DNA from: Clostridia bacterium
GTDB lineage: Bacteria > Bacillota_A > Clostridia > Christensenellales > Aristaeellaceae
Assembly: GCA_017518705.1 (NCBI GenBank)
Contig: JAFWUC010000049.1
Span: 1 to 31,127 of the forward strand
Length of the DNA: 31,127 nucleotides
Direction of reading: 5' to 3'
Shown here: positions 6,438 through 15,061 of the stretch, piece by piece
Layout of the letters: each line of letters opens with the position of its first letter
Numbering within the stretch: position 1 is the stretch's first letter
Translations under genes and position numbers: made by a program
Notes under the pieces: model-generated
The model's database searches: none
Seen by the model: the letters and a program-made list of their open reading frames with translations, nothing else
Told to the model about the DNA's origin: nothing

Positions 6438-7694
6438 TTATTTGGCGCCCTGAAGAGCGGCGTTGCAGTTTTCAACGCAGGCCTTCCAGGCTTCTTCGAC
6501 GGTCATGCCGTTGAAAGCGGCGTTCTTGACGGCGGCAACGATTTCGTTGCGCACGGTGGAAGCGCCGGTCACGGCGGGCAGAGAACCCGCGATGTCAAGA
6601 TGCGCGCCGACCGCGTTCAGAGCGTGGATGGCGGGAGTGTCCTGAGACACGTACTCCTGATACTCGGGCAGAGCCTTGGTCCAGGCATAGGGAGCCAGGG
6701 CGTTCACGGCCTTGACCCAGCCCAGGTTGACCTCGGCGGAAGTGAAGTACTTGACGAACTCATAAGCGCCCTCGGCTCTGGCGTCGTTCTGATAGTAGAA
6801 CACGATGGGGCCGCGGTTCCAGCTGGGGAACCAGGTCTGGGCGGGCATGGGAGCCATCTCAAACTCGAAGCCGTTGGGAGTGATGTAGGGATAGCCGGCG
6901 CAGGAGCCGATGTAGGAGGCCACGGTGCCGCCGTTGAAGTCCTCGGAGAAGTAGTTGCCGCTGGCCTGCAGCTGGAAGTAGCCGTTGTTGGTGCAGTCTA
7001 CCAGCCACTGGATCTTGGCTTTCATGGACTCGGTGTCAAAGCCCACGGTCTTGGATTCGACGTTGATGTAGGTGGAATCGGGGTCTTCCATGATGAAGGC
7101 CTGGATGCAGTCGGTGAGGGAGTCGAAACCGAGACCCGCGATGCCCTTCTGCTCCTTGATGACCTTGCAGTTGGCTTCCATCTCTTCCCAGGTGGTGGGA
7201 ACGGTGAGGTTCAGCTCGTCGTACAGGGTCTTGTTGTAGTAGAGGATGGGGCCGGTGGTGTAGGCGGGCAGATAGTGGATGGTGCCGTCGGAGAAGCCCT
7301 GCACCTCACCCATCATAACGCCTTCGGGCAGAGAAGCGTCGAACTCGGCGGCGAACTCCTCGTCGGCGTAGATGTACTGGGACAGGTCGGCTACCAGACC
7401 GTCGTCCACGTACTCGGCGGCTTCGGAAGCGTAGTTGAAGATGATGTCGGGGCCGTCACCGGAACGCACGGCGTTCTTGACGGTGTCGGTGAATCCGGAA
7501 TAGGCCTGGGGCAGCACTTCCACGAAGTACTTGTCCTGGAGGGCGTTGAAATCCTCGGCAGCCTTCATCAGATAGGCTTCCTGATCCTTAGTGAAGGTGT
7601 GCCAGATGGTAACGGTGGTCTTCTCGCCTTCGGCGAAAGCGACAGCGCTCAGCACGAAGACCAGCGCCAGCACGATAGCGAAGAGCTTCTTCAT
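6438..7694 (-). CDS. Extracellular solute-binding protein, family 1 (carbohydrate ABC importer)
   Basis: A 418-residue sugar-binding subunit that captures the substrate outside the cell and delivers it to the two permeases. It begins with a signal peptide (MKKLFAIVLALVFVLSAVAF, then AEGEK), and the mature part starts with TVTIWHTF, typical of family 1. The FNYASEAAEY and PAYTTGPILYYNK segments are also typical. There is no lipobox cysteine; the likely cleavage is after AFA, unlike most Gram-positive binding proteins. Start: AGGAGG lies 10 bases upstream. It is first in the operon, with its own promoter at 7744-7772, and is followed by two hairpins before the ATPase. The exact sugar cannot be read from sequence. 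Confidence 0.95.
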   Translation of the reverse strand: MKKLFAIVLALVFVLSAVAFAEGEKTTVTIWHTFTKDQEAYLMKAAEDFNALQDKYFVEVLPQAYSGFTDTVKNAVRSGDGPDIIFNYASEAAEYVDDGLVADLSQYIYADEEFAAEFDASLPEGVMMGEVQGFSDGTIHYLPAYTTGPILYYNKTLYDELNLTVPTTWEEMEANCKVIKEQKGIAGLGFDSLTDCIQAFIMEDPDSTYINVESKTVGFDTESMKAKIQWLVDCTNNGYFQLQASGNYFSEDFNGGTVASYIGSCAGYPYITPNGFEFEMAPMPAQTWFPSWNRGPIVFYYQNDARAEGAYEFVKYFTSAEVNLGWVKAVNALAPYAWTKALPEYQEYVSQDTPAIHALNAVGAHLDIAGSLPAVTGASTVRNEIVAAVKNAAFNGMTVEEAWKACVENCNAALQGAK

Positions 7695-7719
7695 TGAGAA
7701 ATTCCTCCTGAAATAATTC

Positions 7720-7735
7720 GGATGCGTTCATCCGT
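7720..7735. promoter_or_regulatory. Small inverted repeat in the SBP leader
   Basis: CGGATG (7720-7725) and CATCCG (7730-7735) with a 4-base gap lie just downstream of the -10 of the SBP promoter. It could be an operator or a leader hairpin. Evidence is limited to symmetry and position. Confidence 0.35.
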
Positions 7736-7743
7736 CTGATGAT

Positions 7744-7772
7744 ATTGTAGAACATTTTTTAAAAAAGAACAA
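7744..7772 (-). promoter_or_regulatory. Promoter of the ABC importer operon
   Basis: On the minus strand, TTGTTC (7767-7772) and TACAAT (7744-7749) are 17 bases apart, with an A/T tract (TTTTTTAAAAAA) in the spacer. The -35 is weak, which fits a regulated promoter. Confidence 0.55.
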
Positions 7773-7810
7773 GGTTTATTCGGATAATTTATGTTAATTA
7801 TGTTCGGGAC

Positions 7811-7840
7811 TTGACAGGAGGGCGAAAGGAAGGGTAAAAT
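7811..7840 (+). promoter_or_regulatory. Sigma-A type promoter for the rRNA methyltransferase gene
   Basis: TTGACA (7811-7816), 18-base spacer, TAAAAT (7835-7840). The predicted start of transcription is about 20-30 bases before the gene. It is divergent from the importer promoter. Confidence 0.7.
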
Positions 7841-7867
7841 CGGCACTGTAAGCATTTTTGACGGGGC

Positions 7868-9211
7868 GTGGCGAATATGTTGCTGACACAGATCCCCCGG
7901 GCGTTTTTGGGCAGCGTAAAGCCCCTTCTGGGGGAGGAAGCGGACGCGTTTTTCGCGGCTCTGCTTCGTGAACCCTGCCCGGCGCTCAGGCTCAACCCGC
8001 TCAAGCCCTGCCCGGAGGCGGAAGCGTTCACGGGCGAAAAGGTGCCCTGGGAGCGGATGGGATATTATATAAAAGAAGGCACACGTCCGGGACTCAGCCT
8101 TTTGCAGGCGGCGGGCGCGTATTACATGCAGGACGCCTCCGCCATGGCGGCGGTGAACGCGCTGGATCCGAAGCCCGGCGAGGTGATACTGGACCTGTGC
8201 GCCGCCCCCGGGGGCAAGAGCACCCAGATCGCGGGGCGGCTTATGGGCGAAGGTTTCCTTCTGGCCAACGAGATAGTGCCCGGCAGGGCGAAACTGCTGT
8301 CCTCCGCGCTGGAAAGGTTCGGGGTAAAGAACTGCGCCGTGACCAACGCTTCCCCGGAGGTGCTGGGCCGCCTTGAAGGCGCGTTCGACCGGGTGCTGGC
8401 GGACGCGCCCTGCTCCGGCGAAGGCATGTTCAGGAAGGACCCGGATGCGGTGAGGGAGTGGTCTGTAGAGCACACCCGCGCCTGCGCTTCAAGGCAGAAA
8501 CTGATCCTGGACGCCGCCGCCCCCTTGGTCAGGCCAGGAGGCGTGCTCGCCTACTCCACCTGCACCTTCAACGAGGGCGAAAACGAGGGCGTGATACGCG
8601 CGTTCCTGGACGCGCATCCGGAGTTCGCCCCCGAGGAGTTCGCGCTTGACGGCGTCGGAACAAGCGTTAACGGGTGTTTAAGGCTGTGGCCCCACAGGCT
8701 GAAAGGCGAGGGGCACTTCGTGTGCCGCTTAAGGAAACAGGGGGACGCCGAAAGGAAGCCCGCGCCCGCCCTGCGCCCCGACAGGGAGGCGACAAGGTGG
8801 GAAAAGGAGCTTAAAAGCCTCTGCGCGAAAGCGCTGCCCGAGGGCGCGCTCGTCAGAAACGGCGAATACATTGAGTACGTGCATCCCCTCTGCCCGGACA
8901 TAAGCGGCATAAGGTGCGTGCGCAGGGGCGTGCAGCTGGCGCGCATTTTGGGCGGAAGGCTCGAGCCCGCCCACCAGCTGGCCGTGTGCCTTAGGCCCGA
9001 AGAGGCGCTGTTTAACGCGGAACTGGGTTTTGAGGACGCGGTCAGGTACATGAAGGGCGAAGCCGTGCCGCGTGAGGCGCAAAACGGCTGGACGCTGGTC
9101 ACCTACGAAGGCCTGCCCCTCGGCTGGGGCAAGCAGGCGGACGGCATGCTCAAAAACCACCTGCCCAAGGGGCTCAGGGGCGAATACGGCAGGACGAAAG
9201 CCGCGACCTGA
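7868..9211 (+). CDS. rsmF: 16S rRNA m5C methyltransferase, RsmF/YebU-like (NOL1/NOP2/Sun family)
   Basis: A 447-residue SAM-dependent enzyme predicted to methylate a cytosine in 16S rRNA. The SAM-binding motif DLCAAPGGKS is at 109-118. The two catalytic cysteines of this family are visible: Cys182 in PCSGEGMF and Cys232 in TCTFNEGEN. An N-terminal RNA-binding region precedes the methyltransferase fold, and a C-terminal PUA-like part (from about residue 300) matches the YebU/RsmF arrangement. The start is GTG at 7868 or ATG at 7877 (three codons later); no strong ribosome binding site decides between them. The position methylated is inferred from the family. Confidence 0.9.
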   Translation: MANMLLTQIPRAFLGSVKPLLGEEADAFFAALLREPCPALRLNPLKPCPEAEAFTGEKVPWERMGYYIKEGTRPGLSLLQAAGAYYMQDASAMAAVNALDPKPGEVILDLCAAPGGKSTQIAGRLMGEGFLLANEIVPGRAKLLSSALERFGVKNCAVTNASPEVLGRLEGAFDRVLADAPCSGEGMFRKDPDAVREWSVEHTRACASRQKLILDAAAPLVRPGGVLAYSTCTFNEGENEGVIRAFLDAHPEFAPEEFALDGVGTSVNGCLRLWPHRLKGEGHFVCRLRKQGDAERKPAPALRPDREATRWEKELKSLCAKALPEGALVRNGEYIEYVHPLCPDISGIRCVRRGVQLARILGGRLEPAHQLAVCLRPEEALFNAELGFEDAVRYMKGEAVPREAQNGWTLVTYEGLPLGWGKQADGMLKNHLPKGLRGEYGRTKAAT

Positions 9212-9256
9212 CTTTGGCCCCCGGCGCGGGAACAGATATCTTGCGGAGGATCGGAT

Positions 9257-10591
9257 ATGGACATCGGCTATTCGAAGCGTATACCCGTAAAGCGCGAAGC
9301 GGACGTGTTCGTGGCGGGGGGCGGCCCCGCGGGAATGAGCGCGGCGGTCGCGGCGGCGCGGCTGGGGCACAGCGTGTTCCTGGCGGAGAGCGGGTTTGCC
9401 CTGGGCGGCGCGGCGGTAAACATGCTGGTGCCCGCGTTCATGCCCTTCGGCGACAAACTCACCTTTTACGCGGGCGGCATAGGCAGGGAGATATACGACC
9501 GGGTAGCAGAAGAAGCGCCCGAGCGCTTCAGGACCTACTGCCCCGACGGCATCCCCGTGGAGGCATTAAAGCTCATCTACGACGACATGGCCGAAAAAAG
9601 CGGCTGCGCCGTTGCGTTCGGCGCGGAAGTCACGGACGTCATAACGCAGGACGGACGTGTGACGCACGCGGTCTTGTCCTCCCGGGAAGGCATGTACGCC
9701 GTAAAGGCGAAGCTGTTCATAGACGCCACGGGCGACGGCCTGCTGAGCGAAAGGGCGGGCGCCCGGACCGAGTACGGCGACGAGAACGGGCTGTCCATGG
9801 CCGCCACGCTGTGCGCCCTGTGGTCGGGCTTCGAGTTCGAAAAGTTCGAGTATCCCGCCAACAAGTACATGGACAGGGCGTTTAACGACGGGGTGTTCAC
9901 CAACCGCGACCGGCACCTGCCGGGCATCTGGCCCATACTCGCCAACCATCCGGGCGTGCCCGACGGCGTGGGCGGCTCAAACGCGGGGCACGTGTACGGC
10001 GTGGATCCCAGGTCCAGCGAGTCGCTGACGGACGGCATAATCAAAGCCCGGAAGCAGTTACTCGAGTACCGCCGCTATTTCAGGGAGTACATGCCCGGCT
10101 GCGAGAACGCGGAGATAATCTTTACCGCCCCGATGCTGGGCATACGGGAGAGCCGGCGCGTGGCGTGCGACTACCGGCTGAACGTAGAGGACTTTAAGCG
10201 GCAAGCGGTGTTCGAGGACGAGATAGGGCGCTTCAATTACGGAGTGGACATCCATTCCTCCACTAACGATGCTGCGGGCTACGAGAAGTTCATAGGCGAA
10301 TACACTTCCCTGCGCTACAAGGACGGGGAAAGCTACGGCATCCCCCTGCGCAGCCTGATAGTGAAGGGCTTTTCCAACCTGCTGTGCGCGGGCCGCTGCA
10401 TAGGCACCGACAGGTACATGCTTTCAAGCGTACGGGTCATGCCGGGCTGCTTCATCACCGGACAGGCGGCGGGCGCCGCGGCGGCGCAGGCGCTGGAGCA
10501 GGGGGCGGAGGACGTAAGGCTCGCCGACGTAAAACAGATACAGCAGAAGCTTCTGCGCATGGGCGCGTACCTGCCCAACGCGGATAAATAA
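9257..10591 (+). CDS. FAD-dependent oxidoreductase
   Basis: A 444-residue flavoprotein. The N-terminal Rossmann FAD-binding motif GGGPAG is at 21-26, with the ribose-binding acidic residue Glu44 after the second strand. A conserved IDATGDG segment follows at about residue 155. The C-terminal FAD-binding region contains LLCAGRCIG and GCFITGQAAGAAAAQAL. This is the architecture of the FAD_oxidored (PF12831) group, which has varied or unknown substrates. No iron-sulfur cysteine cluster is apparent. GGAGG lies 7 bases before ATG. It follows the rRNA methyltransferase by 45 bases and precedes the CapA-like gene by 13, so cotranscription is likely. The reaction is unknown. Confidence 0.85.
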   Translation: MDIGYSKRIPVKREADVFVAGGGPAGMSAAVAAARLGHSVFLAESGFALGGAAVNMLVPAFMPFGDKLTFYAGGIGREIYDRVAEEAPERFRTYCPDGIPVEALKLIYDDMAEKSGCAVAFGAEVTDVITQDGRVTHAVLSSREGMYAVKAKLFIDATGDGLLSERAGARTEYGDENGLSMAATLCALWSGFEFEKFEYPANKYMDRAFNDGVFTNRDRHLPGIWPILANHPGVPDGVGGSNAGHVYGVDPRSSESLTDGIIKARKQLLEYRRYFREYMPGCENAEIIFTAPMLGIRESRRVACDYRLNVEDFKRQAVFEDEIGRFNYGVDIHSSTNDAAGYEKFIGEYTSLRYKDGESYGIPLRSLIVKGFSNLLCAGRCIGTDRYMLSSVRVMPGCFITGQAAGAAAAQALEQGAEDVRLADVKQIQQKLLRMGAYLPNADK

Positions 10592-10604
10592 ACGGGGTGC
10601 GGAT

Positions 10605-11630
10605 ATGAAAAAGACGCTTGCGATGATTTTCGCGCTGCTTATGTGCCTTGCCTTCGCTTTTGCGGAGGAGGGCGTGACCCTCGTGTTCAGCTTTGTGGGC
10701 GACTGCACCCTGGGCGGGGAAGCGGGAGGCTCCTCCGAAAAGTACTTCGCGAAGGTGTGCGGCGAAAAGGGCTACGGCTACTTTTTCGGTTCCGTGGCGG
10801 AACTGTTTTCCCGGGACGACTTTACCGTGGTCAACCTTGAAGGGCCGCTCACGCAGAGCGACACCAAGGGCGAAAAGTCCCAGTACTACTTCCGCGGGCG
10901 CCCGGATTACGCCAAGATACTCACCGCCGGCGGCGTGGAAGTTGCGAACCTCGCCAACAACCACATCTTCAATTTCGGGCAGCAGGGCTTCGACGACACC
11001 GTGAGCGCCCTTGACGCGGAGGGCATAGGCAGCTGCGGCTACGAAAAGGTGTATTACGCCGAGAAAAACGGCGTGAAGGTGGCGTTCGTCGGCTTCGACC
11101 AGTGGAAGAGCACCGACGCGGACATAAAGCGGGTGGTCACCGAAGCCCGCGCAAACTGCGACATACTCATCGTGTCCTACCACGGGGGCGTCGAGAACAC
11201 CCACGCCATAGGCGACCGGGTGATGCAGGCGGGCAAGCTGTGCATAGACCTGGGCGCGGACATAGTGGTGGGCAACCACTCCCACGTGTATTCGGGCATA
11301 TACAAATACAAGGACAAGTACCTGATCGGCAGCCTGGGCAATTTCTGCTTCGGCGGCAACTACAGCCCCAAGGACAGCCGCTGCACCATCTTCCGCCAGG
11401 CGTTCACCGTGTACCCGTCCGGCAAGGTCGAGGACGCGGGGATAGACATAATCCCCTCCTACATGGGCTCCAGAAAGGACATAAACGACCTGCGCCCCGG
11501 CCCCATACAGGGCGGCTTCGCCCCGGAAAGCGCGTTCAACAGCATAATGAACCGCAGCAGTTTCAAGGCGAAGGACGTAAAATGGATGGCGGACAGCTTC
11601 GCCGTGTCACGGGGGCTGGACAAAAAGTGA
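10605..11630 (+). CDS. Secreted CapA-family protein (poly-gamma-glutamate synthesis / metallophosphatase-like)
   Basis: A 341-residue exported protein with a calcineurin-like fold of the CapA/PGA_cap family. The signal peptide runs to about residue 20 (FAFA then EEG), with no lipobox. Conserved metal-site blocks are present in order: GDCTLGG (Asp33), NLEGPL (Glu79), NNH (Asn119-His120), SYHGG (His193) and GNHSHV (His225, His227). Family members are linked to poly-gamma-glutamate capsule or cell-envelope functions, but CapB/CapC partners are absent here, so a capsule role is not established. It lies 13 bases after the FAD enzyme gene. Confidence 0.88.
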   Translation: MKKTLAMIFALLMCLAFAFAEEGVTLVFSFVGDCTLGGEAGGSSEKYFAKVCGEKGYGYFFGSVAELFSRDDFTVVNLEGPLTQSDTKGEKSQYYFRGRPDYAKILTAGGVEVANLANNHIFNFGQQGFDDTVSALDAEGIGSCGYEKVYYAEKNGVKVAFVGFDQWKSTDADIKRVVTEARANCDILIVSYHGGVENTHAIGDRVMQAGKLCIDLGADIVVGNHSHVYSGIYKYKDKYLIGSLGNFCFGGNYSPKDSRCTIFRQAFTVYPSGKVEDAGIDIIPSYMGSRKDINDLRPGPIQGGFAPESAFNSIMNRSSFKAKDVKWMADSFAVSRGLDKK

Positions 11631-11655
11631 CGCCCTCCGCCCAAGCGGGCGCGGG

Positions 11656-11684
11656 TTGACTTTTCGGGCGCGTTGATGTATCAT
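11656..11684 (+). promoter_or_regulatory. Promoter for the TrmH-nagB pair
   Basis: TTGACT (11656-11661), 17-base spacer, TATCAT (11679-11684), located 33 bases before the methyltransferase start. A short CGCCC/GGGCG hairpin (11638-11651) precedes it. Confidence 0.65.
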
Positions 11685-11717
11685 ATTGCCGATTTTTAAA
11701 GGAAAAGAGCCTGACGG

Positions 11718-12500
11718 ATGCTTGCGATCACCTCCCTGCACAATCCGCTGATAAAGCGCATGAAGAGCCTGCTTTCGGCCCGGGGCCGCCGGCAGGAGGG
11801 CGCGTTCATAGCGGAAGGGGAAGTGATGATCCGCGAGGCGCTGTCAAGCGGGCTTATCCCCGAGGCGGGCATCTTCCAGCAGGAGTGTCCCCTTGCCATG
11901 GAGCTGGAAAAGCGGGGCGCCCAGGCGTTTTGCGTGCCCCGAAGCGTGATAGAAGCCGTGTGCGACACTAAGACGCCCCAGGGACAGGCCGCGGCGTTCC
12001 GCCTGCCCGAAAGCGGGCGCCTGCCGGGCGAGGCCAAAAAACTCGTCGCGCTGGACGGGGTGCAGGACCCGGGCAACGTGGGCACCATCATCCGCACGCT
12101 GGACGCGGCGGGGCTGGACGGGCTGCTGCTGGGCGAAGGCTGCCCGGACGTGTTTTCCCCCAAGGTGATGCGCTCCACCATGGGCAGCGCCTTCAGGGTG
12201 AAGACCGAAGAGTGCGCGCTGACCGAACGGCTGGTCTCGCTAAAAAGCGAAGGCTACAAGGTGATCACTTCCGCCCTGGACGGGCAGGACATGTATTCCG
12301 TCCCCGGGCCCGCGCCGGAAAAGTTCGTGCTGGTGATAGGCTCCGAGGCGCACGGCGTGTCCCCCGAAGTGCAGGCCGTAAGCGATATAAAGCTGAAGAT
12401 CCCCATGCGGGGCAAGGCGGAGAGCCTGAACGCGGCGGTTGCTGCGGGCATACTCATGTACCATCTGACGGCCAATACGGGCGCGGGAAGCGCCCTGTAG
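11718..12500 (+). CDS. TrmH/SpoU-family RNA 2'-O-methyltransferase
   Basis: A 260-residue SPOUT methyltransferase acting on tRNA or rRNA ribose. The N-terminal substrate-binding domain (RQEGAFIAEGEVMIREAL) is followed by the knotted catalytic domain. Its three motifs are visible: LDGVQDPGNVGTIIRT (motif 1), LVIGSEAHGVS (motif 2) and IPMRGKAESLNAAVAAGI (motif 3). Length is normal. An AGGAAAAGA sequence lies upstream, somewhat far from ATG. It begins a two-gene unit with nagB, 17 bases downstream. The precise target (for example a 23S rRNA guanosine) cannot be assigned. Confidence 0.92.
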   Translation: MLAITSLHNPLIKRMKSLLSARGRRQEGAFIAEGEVMIREALSSGLIPEAGIFQQECPLAMELEKRGAQAFCVPRSVIEAVCDTKTPQGQAAAFRLPESGRLPGEAKKLVALDGVQDPGNVGTIIRTLDAAGLDGLLLGEGCPDVFSPKVMRSTMGSAFRVKTEECALTERLVSLKSEGYKVITSALDGQDMYSVPGPAPEKFVLVIGSEAHGVSPEVQAVSDIKLKIPMRGKAESLNAAVAAGILMYHLTANTGAGSAL

Positions 12501-12517
12501 ATAAGGAGAGATTTATT

Positions 12518-13306
12518 ATGCGGGTTGTCATTCAGGAGAACTACGACAAAATGTGTGAGTGGGCGGCCGCGTACATCGCGGGCAGGATCAACGCCCATAA
12601 GGAAAACCGTCCCTTCGTGCTGGGCCTGCCCACCGGCTCGTCCCCCCTGGGCGTGTACAGCCGCCTGGCCAAAATGAACAAAGAGGGCAAGGTGTCCTTC
12701 AAAAACGTGGTCACCTTCAACATGGACGAATACCTGGGCCTGCCCCGTGAACACGAGCAGAGCTACTGGCACTTCATGTGGAGCAATTTCTTCGACCACA
12801 TCGACATCCCCAGGGAAAACGTGAACATCCTTAACGGCATGAATCCCGACCCCGAGAAGGAGTGCGCGGATTACGAAAAGAAGATCGCCTCCTACGGCGG
12901 CATCGACCTGTTCATGGGCGGCATCGGCGTGGACGGCCACCTGGCGTTCAACGAGCCCTTCACCTCCCTGTCCTCCGTGACCGGCGTGCGCGCCCTGACC
13001 ACCGACACAATGATCGTCAACTCCCGCTTCTTCGACAACGATCCCTCCAAGGTGCCCTCCAAGGCGCTGAGCGTGGGCATCAAGACGGTCACCGACTCCA
13101 AAGAAGTGCTGATCCTCATAAACGGCCACAACAAGGCCCGCGCGCTGGCTGCCAGCGTAGAGGGCGGCGTGAGCCAGAAGTGGACCTGCTCCGCGCTGCA
13201 GATGCATCCCGCAGCCATCATCGCCTGCGACGAGCCCGCCTGCGGCGAACTCACCGTGGACACCTACAAGTACTTCTTGGACGTGGAAAAGAAGGAGAGG
13301 CTGTGA
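12518..13306 (+). CDS. nagB: Glucosamine-6-phosphate deaminase
   Basis: A 262-residue enzyme converting glucosamine-6-phosphate to fructose-6-phosphate plus ammonia, the step that feeds amino sugars into glycolysis. The phosphate-binding LPTGSSPLG is at 37-45. The residues corresponding to the E. coli catalytic set are present as Asp70 (NMDEY), Asp139, His141 and Glu146 (VDGHLAFNEP). The start is ATG at 12518, because AAGGAGAG lies 7 bases upstream; the open frame extends far upstream only by overlapping the previous gene. nagA is not in the window. A terminator follows. Confidence 0.96.
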   Translation: MRVVIQENYDKMCEWAAAYIAGRINAHKENRPFVLGLPTGSSPLGVYSRLAKMNKEGKVSFKNVVTFNMDEYLGLPREHEQSYWHFMWSNFFDHIDIPRENVNILNGMNPDPEKECADYEKKIASYGGIDLFMGGIGVDGHLAFNEPFTSLSSVTGVRALTTDTMIVNSRFFDNDPSKVPSKALSVGIKTVTDSKEVLILINGHNKARALAASVEGGVSQKWTCSALQMHPAAIIACDEPACGELTVDTYKYFLDVEKKERL

Positions 13307-13332
13307 TCCTCTGACGGATACCGCCTTACGGT

Positions 13333-13377
13333 GCCGGGGCGCGGGGCGCTCCGGCATCTTTATTTGAGTTTTTACAA
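13333..13377 (+). terminator. Rho-independent terminator after nagB
   Basis: A 10-bp stem with one G-U pair (13333-13342 with 13346-13355), a GGG loop, then ATCTTTATTTGAGTTTTT. Confidence 0.85.
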
Positions 13378-13429
13378 GTTTTTACGCCTGCAGACGCCGA
13401 CTTTTGCCCCCGCGGGGCGGGCGGGACGG

Positions 13430-13458
13430 TTGCTTTTTGCACGCGGCTGTGGTATTAT
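13430..13458 (+). promoter_or_regulatory. Promoter overlapping the start of the HAD hydrolase gene
   Basis: TTGCTT (13430-13435), 17-base spacer, TATTAT (13453-13458). The -10 ends only 9 bases before the ATG, so the transcript would have almost no leader. Confidence 0.6.
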
Positions 13459-13467
13459 AAAAAGGTT

Positions 13468-14124
13468 ATGGAAGAAAGCTTGATCAGAGGCGCGATATTC
13501 GACCTGGACGGCACGCTGCTGGATTCGCTGGGCGTGTGGGGCGAGGTGGACCGGCGCTTTTTCGAGAGGCGCGGGCTCAAAATGCCTTCGGATTACCAGG
13601 CGGTGATAAAGGGCATGAGCTTTATAGACACCGCCCGCTACACCAAAGACCTGCTGGGGCTTAAGGAGCCGCCGGAAGAGATCGCCATGGAGTGGCACGA
13701 AGACGTTATCGGCGAATACGCCCTGTCGGTGCCGCTCAAGCCCGGGGCGGGGGAATACCTGCGAAGCCTTGCGAACAGGGGCGTGAAACTCGCCGTCGCC
13801 ACCACTTCGCGGGAGGAGCTGTTCGTGCCCTGCCTTAAGCGCAACGGAGTGTGGGAGCTGTTTTCCGCCGTCGCCACCACGGACGAGACGGGGGAAAGCA
13901 AATCCACCGGCAGGGTGTACCGCCTGGCCGCGGAGCGGCTGGGGCTTTGTCCCAACGACTGCGCGGTGTTCGAGGACATACTTTCCGGCATAAGCGGCGC
14001 GAAAAAAGCGGGCTTCAGGGCGGTGTGCGTGTACGACCCCGTGAACCGGGACGAGTGGGACGCGCTCATGGCGGCCTCGGATCATTCGATAACGAGTTTT
14101 GAAAGGACGAAATTATGGATCTGA
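13468..14124 (+). CDS. HAD-superfamily hydrolase, beta-phosphoglucomutase/phosphatase-like
   Basis: A 218-residue HAD enzyme. Motif I, DLDGT, gives the nucleophile Asp12 and acid/base Asp14. Motif II is VATTS, motif III the lysine in ESKSTGRVY, and motif IV FEDILSGI with an acidic metal ligand. The helical cap between motifs I and II places it in the subfamily of sugar-phosphate mutases and phosphatases; the substrate is not readable. The promoter sits immediately upstream, leaving a very short leader, and TTG at 13480 is an alternative start that still keeps motif I. The gene overlaps the PAP2 phosphatase gene by 10 bases. Confidence 0.9.
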   Translation: MEESLIRGAIFDLDGTLLDSLGVWGEVDRRFFERRGLKMPSDYQAVIKGMSFIDTARYTKDLLGLKEPPEEIAMEWHEDVIGEYALSVPLKPGAGEYLRSLANRGVKLAVATTSREELFVPCLKRNGVWELFSAVATTDETGESKSTGRVYRLAAERLGLCPNDCAVFEDILSGISGAKKAGFRAVCVYDPVNRDEWDALMAASDHSITSFERTKLWI

Positions 14125-15038
14125 CGGTACTTAAATGGTTCGAGGGCATACGCTCCCCGTTCCTGGACAAGGCGATGTCGGTCGTCACGTACCTGGGCAG
14201 CGAGATGGCCGCGGTGGGCCTGATCTGCATTGCCTACTGGTGCCTTTCCCGGCGCTTCGGCAACCGCATGCTCCTGACCATGATGAGCGGGCTGCTGATA
14301 AACCAGCTGCTCAAGATAGTCTTCACGGTGCGCCGCCCCTGGGTCAGGTACAAAGGCGAGTACAAGCCCGTGGAGAGCGCGCTTGACGACGCCGCGGGCT
14401 ATTCCTTCCCCAGCGGGCACACCGCCAACGCCGCCGCCGCTTACGGCGGGCTCGCCCACGAAAAGGGCGCGAAATGGTACTGGAAGCTGCTGGCGTGGGT
14501 GCTGGTGGCGCTGGTGGGCATTAGCCGCGTGTACCTGGGCGTGCATACGCCCCAGGACGTGCTGGTGAGCCTCGTCATCTCCGTGGTGCTGATCTTCGCC
14601 ATGGACCGCCTGGCCGCGTGGCTGGAAGCGCATCCCGAAAAGGACGTGTGGGTGATCGTGTGCGTGGCGGTAACCGGCGCGGCGACGCTTTTGATCGCGC
14701 TGTTCAGGTCCTTCCCCGAAGGCGACACCCCCGAGACGATAAACGCCAACACGCTGGACATATTCAAGATGATCGGCGCGATAGGCGGCATGGCGGCGGG
14801 CTGGCTTATGGAAAGGCGGCTGGTCAAGTTCGAAAAGCCCAAAAAGCTGCTTTACGGCGTGATCAGGGCCGCGGTCGGCCTGGTGATCGTGCTGGCGCTG
14901 CTGAGACTGACGAAATCGCCGCTTAACAGCCTGCTGGGAGAGCAGGCGGGCGGTATCGCCAGGTACTTCGTCACCTGCTTCGCGGCGCTGTTCGCGTGGC
15001 CCTGGTGCTTCGTGAAGCTTGAGAAAAAGGTCAAATAA
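14115..15038 (+). CDS. PAP2-family membrane phosphatase
   Basis: A 307-residue polytopic phosphatase, probably acting on lipid phosphates or pyrophosphates such as undecaprenyl pyrophosphate at the outer face of the membrane. All three PAP2 motifs are present: K67...RRP75, SFPSGH (97-102) and SRVYLGVH...D (137-148), giving the two catalytic histidines His102 and His144. About four further membrane segments follow to the C-terminus. The start ATG overlaps the HAD gene end, with GAAAGGACG ahead of it. The lipid substrate is inferred from the family. Confidence 0.92.
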   Translation: MDLTVLKWFEGIRSPFLDKAMSVVTYLGSEMAAVGLICIAYWCLSRRFGNRMLLTMMSGLLINQLLKIVFTVRRPWVRYKGEYKPVESALDDAAGYSFPSGHTANAAAAYGGLAHEKGAKWYWKLLAWVLVALVGISRVYLGVHTPQDVLVSLVISVVLIFAMDRLAAWLEAHPEKDVWVIVCVAVTGAATLLIALFRSFPEGDTPETINANTLDIFKMIGAIGGMAAGWLMERRLVKFEKPKKLLYGVIRAAVGLVIVLALLRLTKSPLNSLLGEQAGGIARYFVTCFAALFAWPWCFVKLEKKVK

Positions 15039-15061
15039 ATACCGAAAGGAATCAGAATAAA

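Noticed and set aside
5946..7697. 583-codon plus-strand frame opposite the ATPase and solute-binding protein genes
   Set aside because: The opposite strand encodes clear ABC importer subunits with ribosome binding sites. The long antisense frame follows from codon bias.
12212..12517. Extended N-terminus for NagB
   Set aside because: The extension lies wholly inside the TrmH-family gene in another frame. ATG at 12518 has AAGGAGAG and gives the normal family length.
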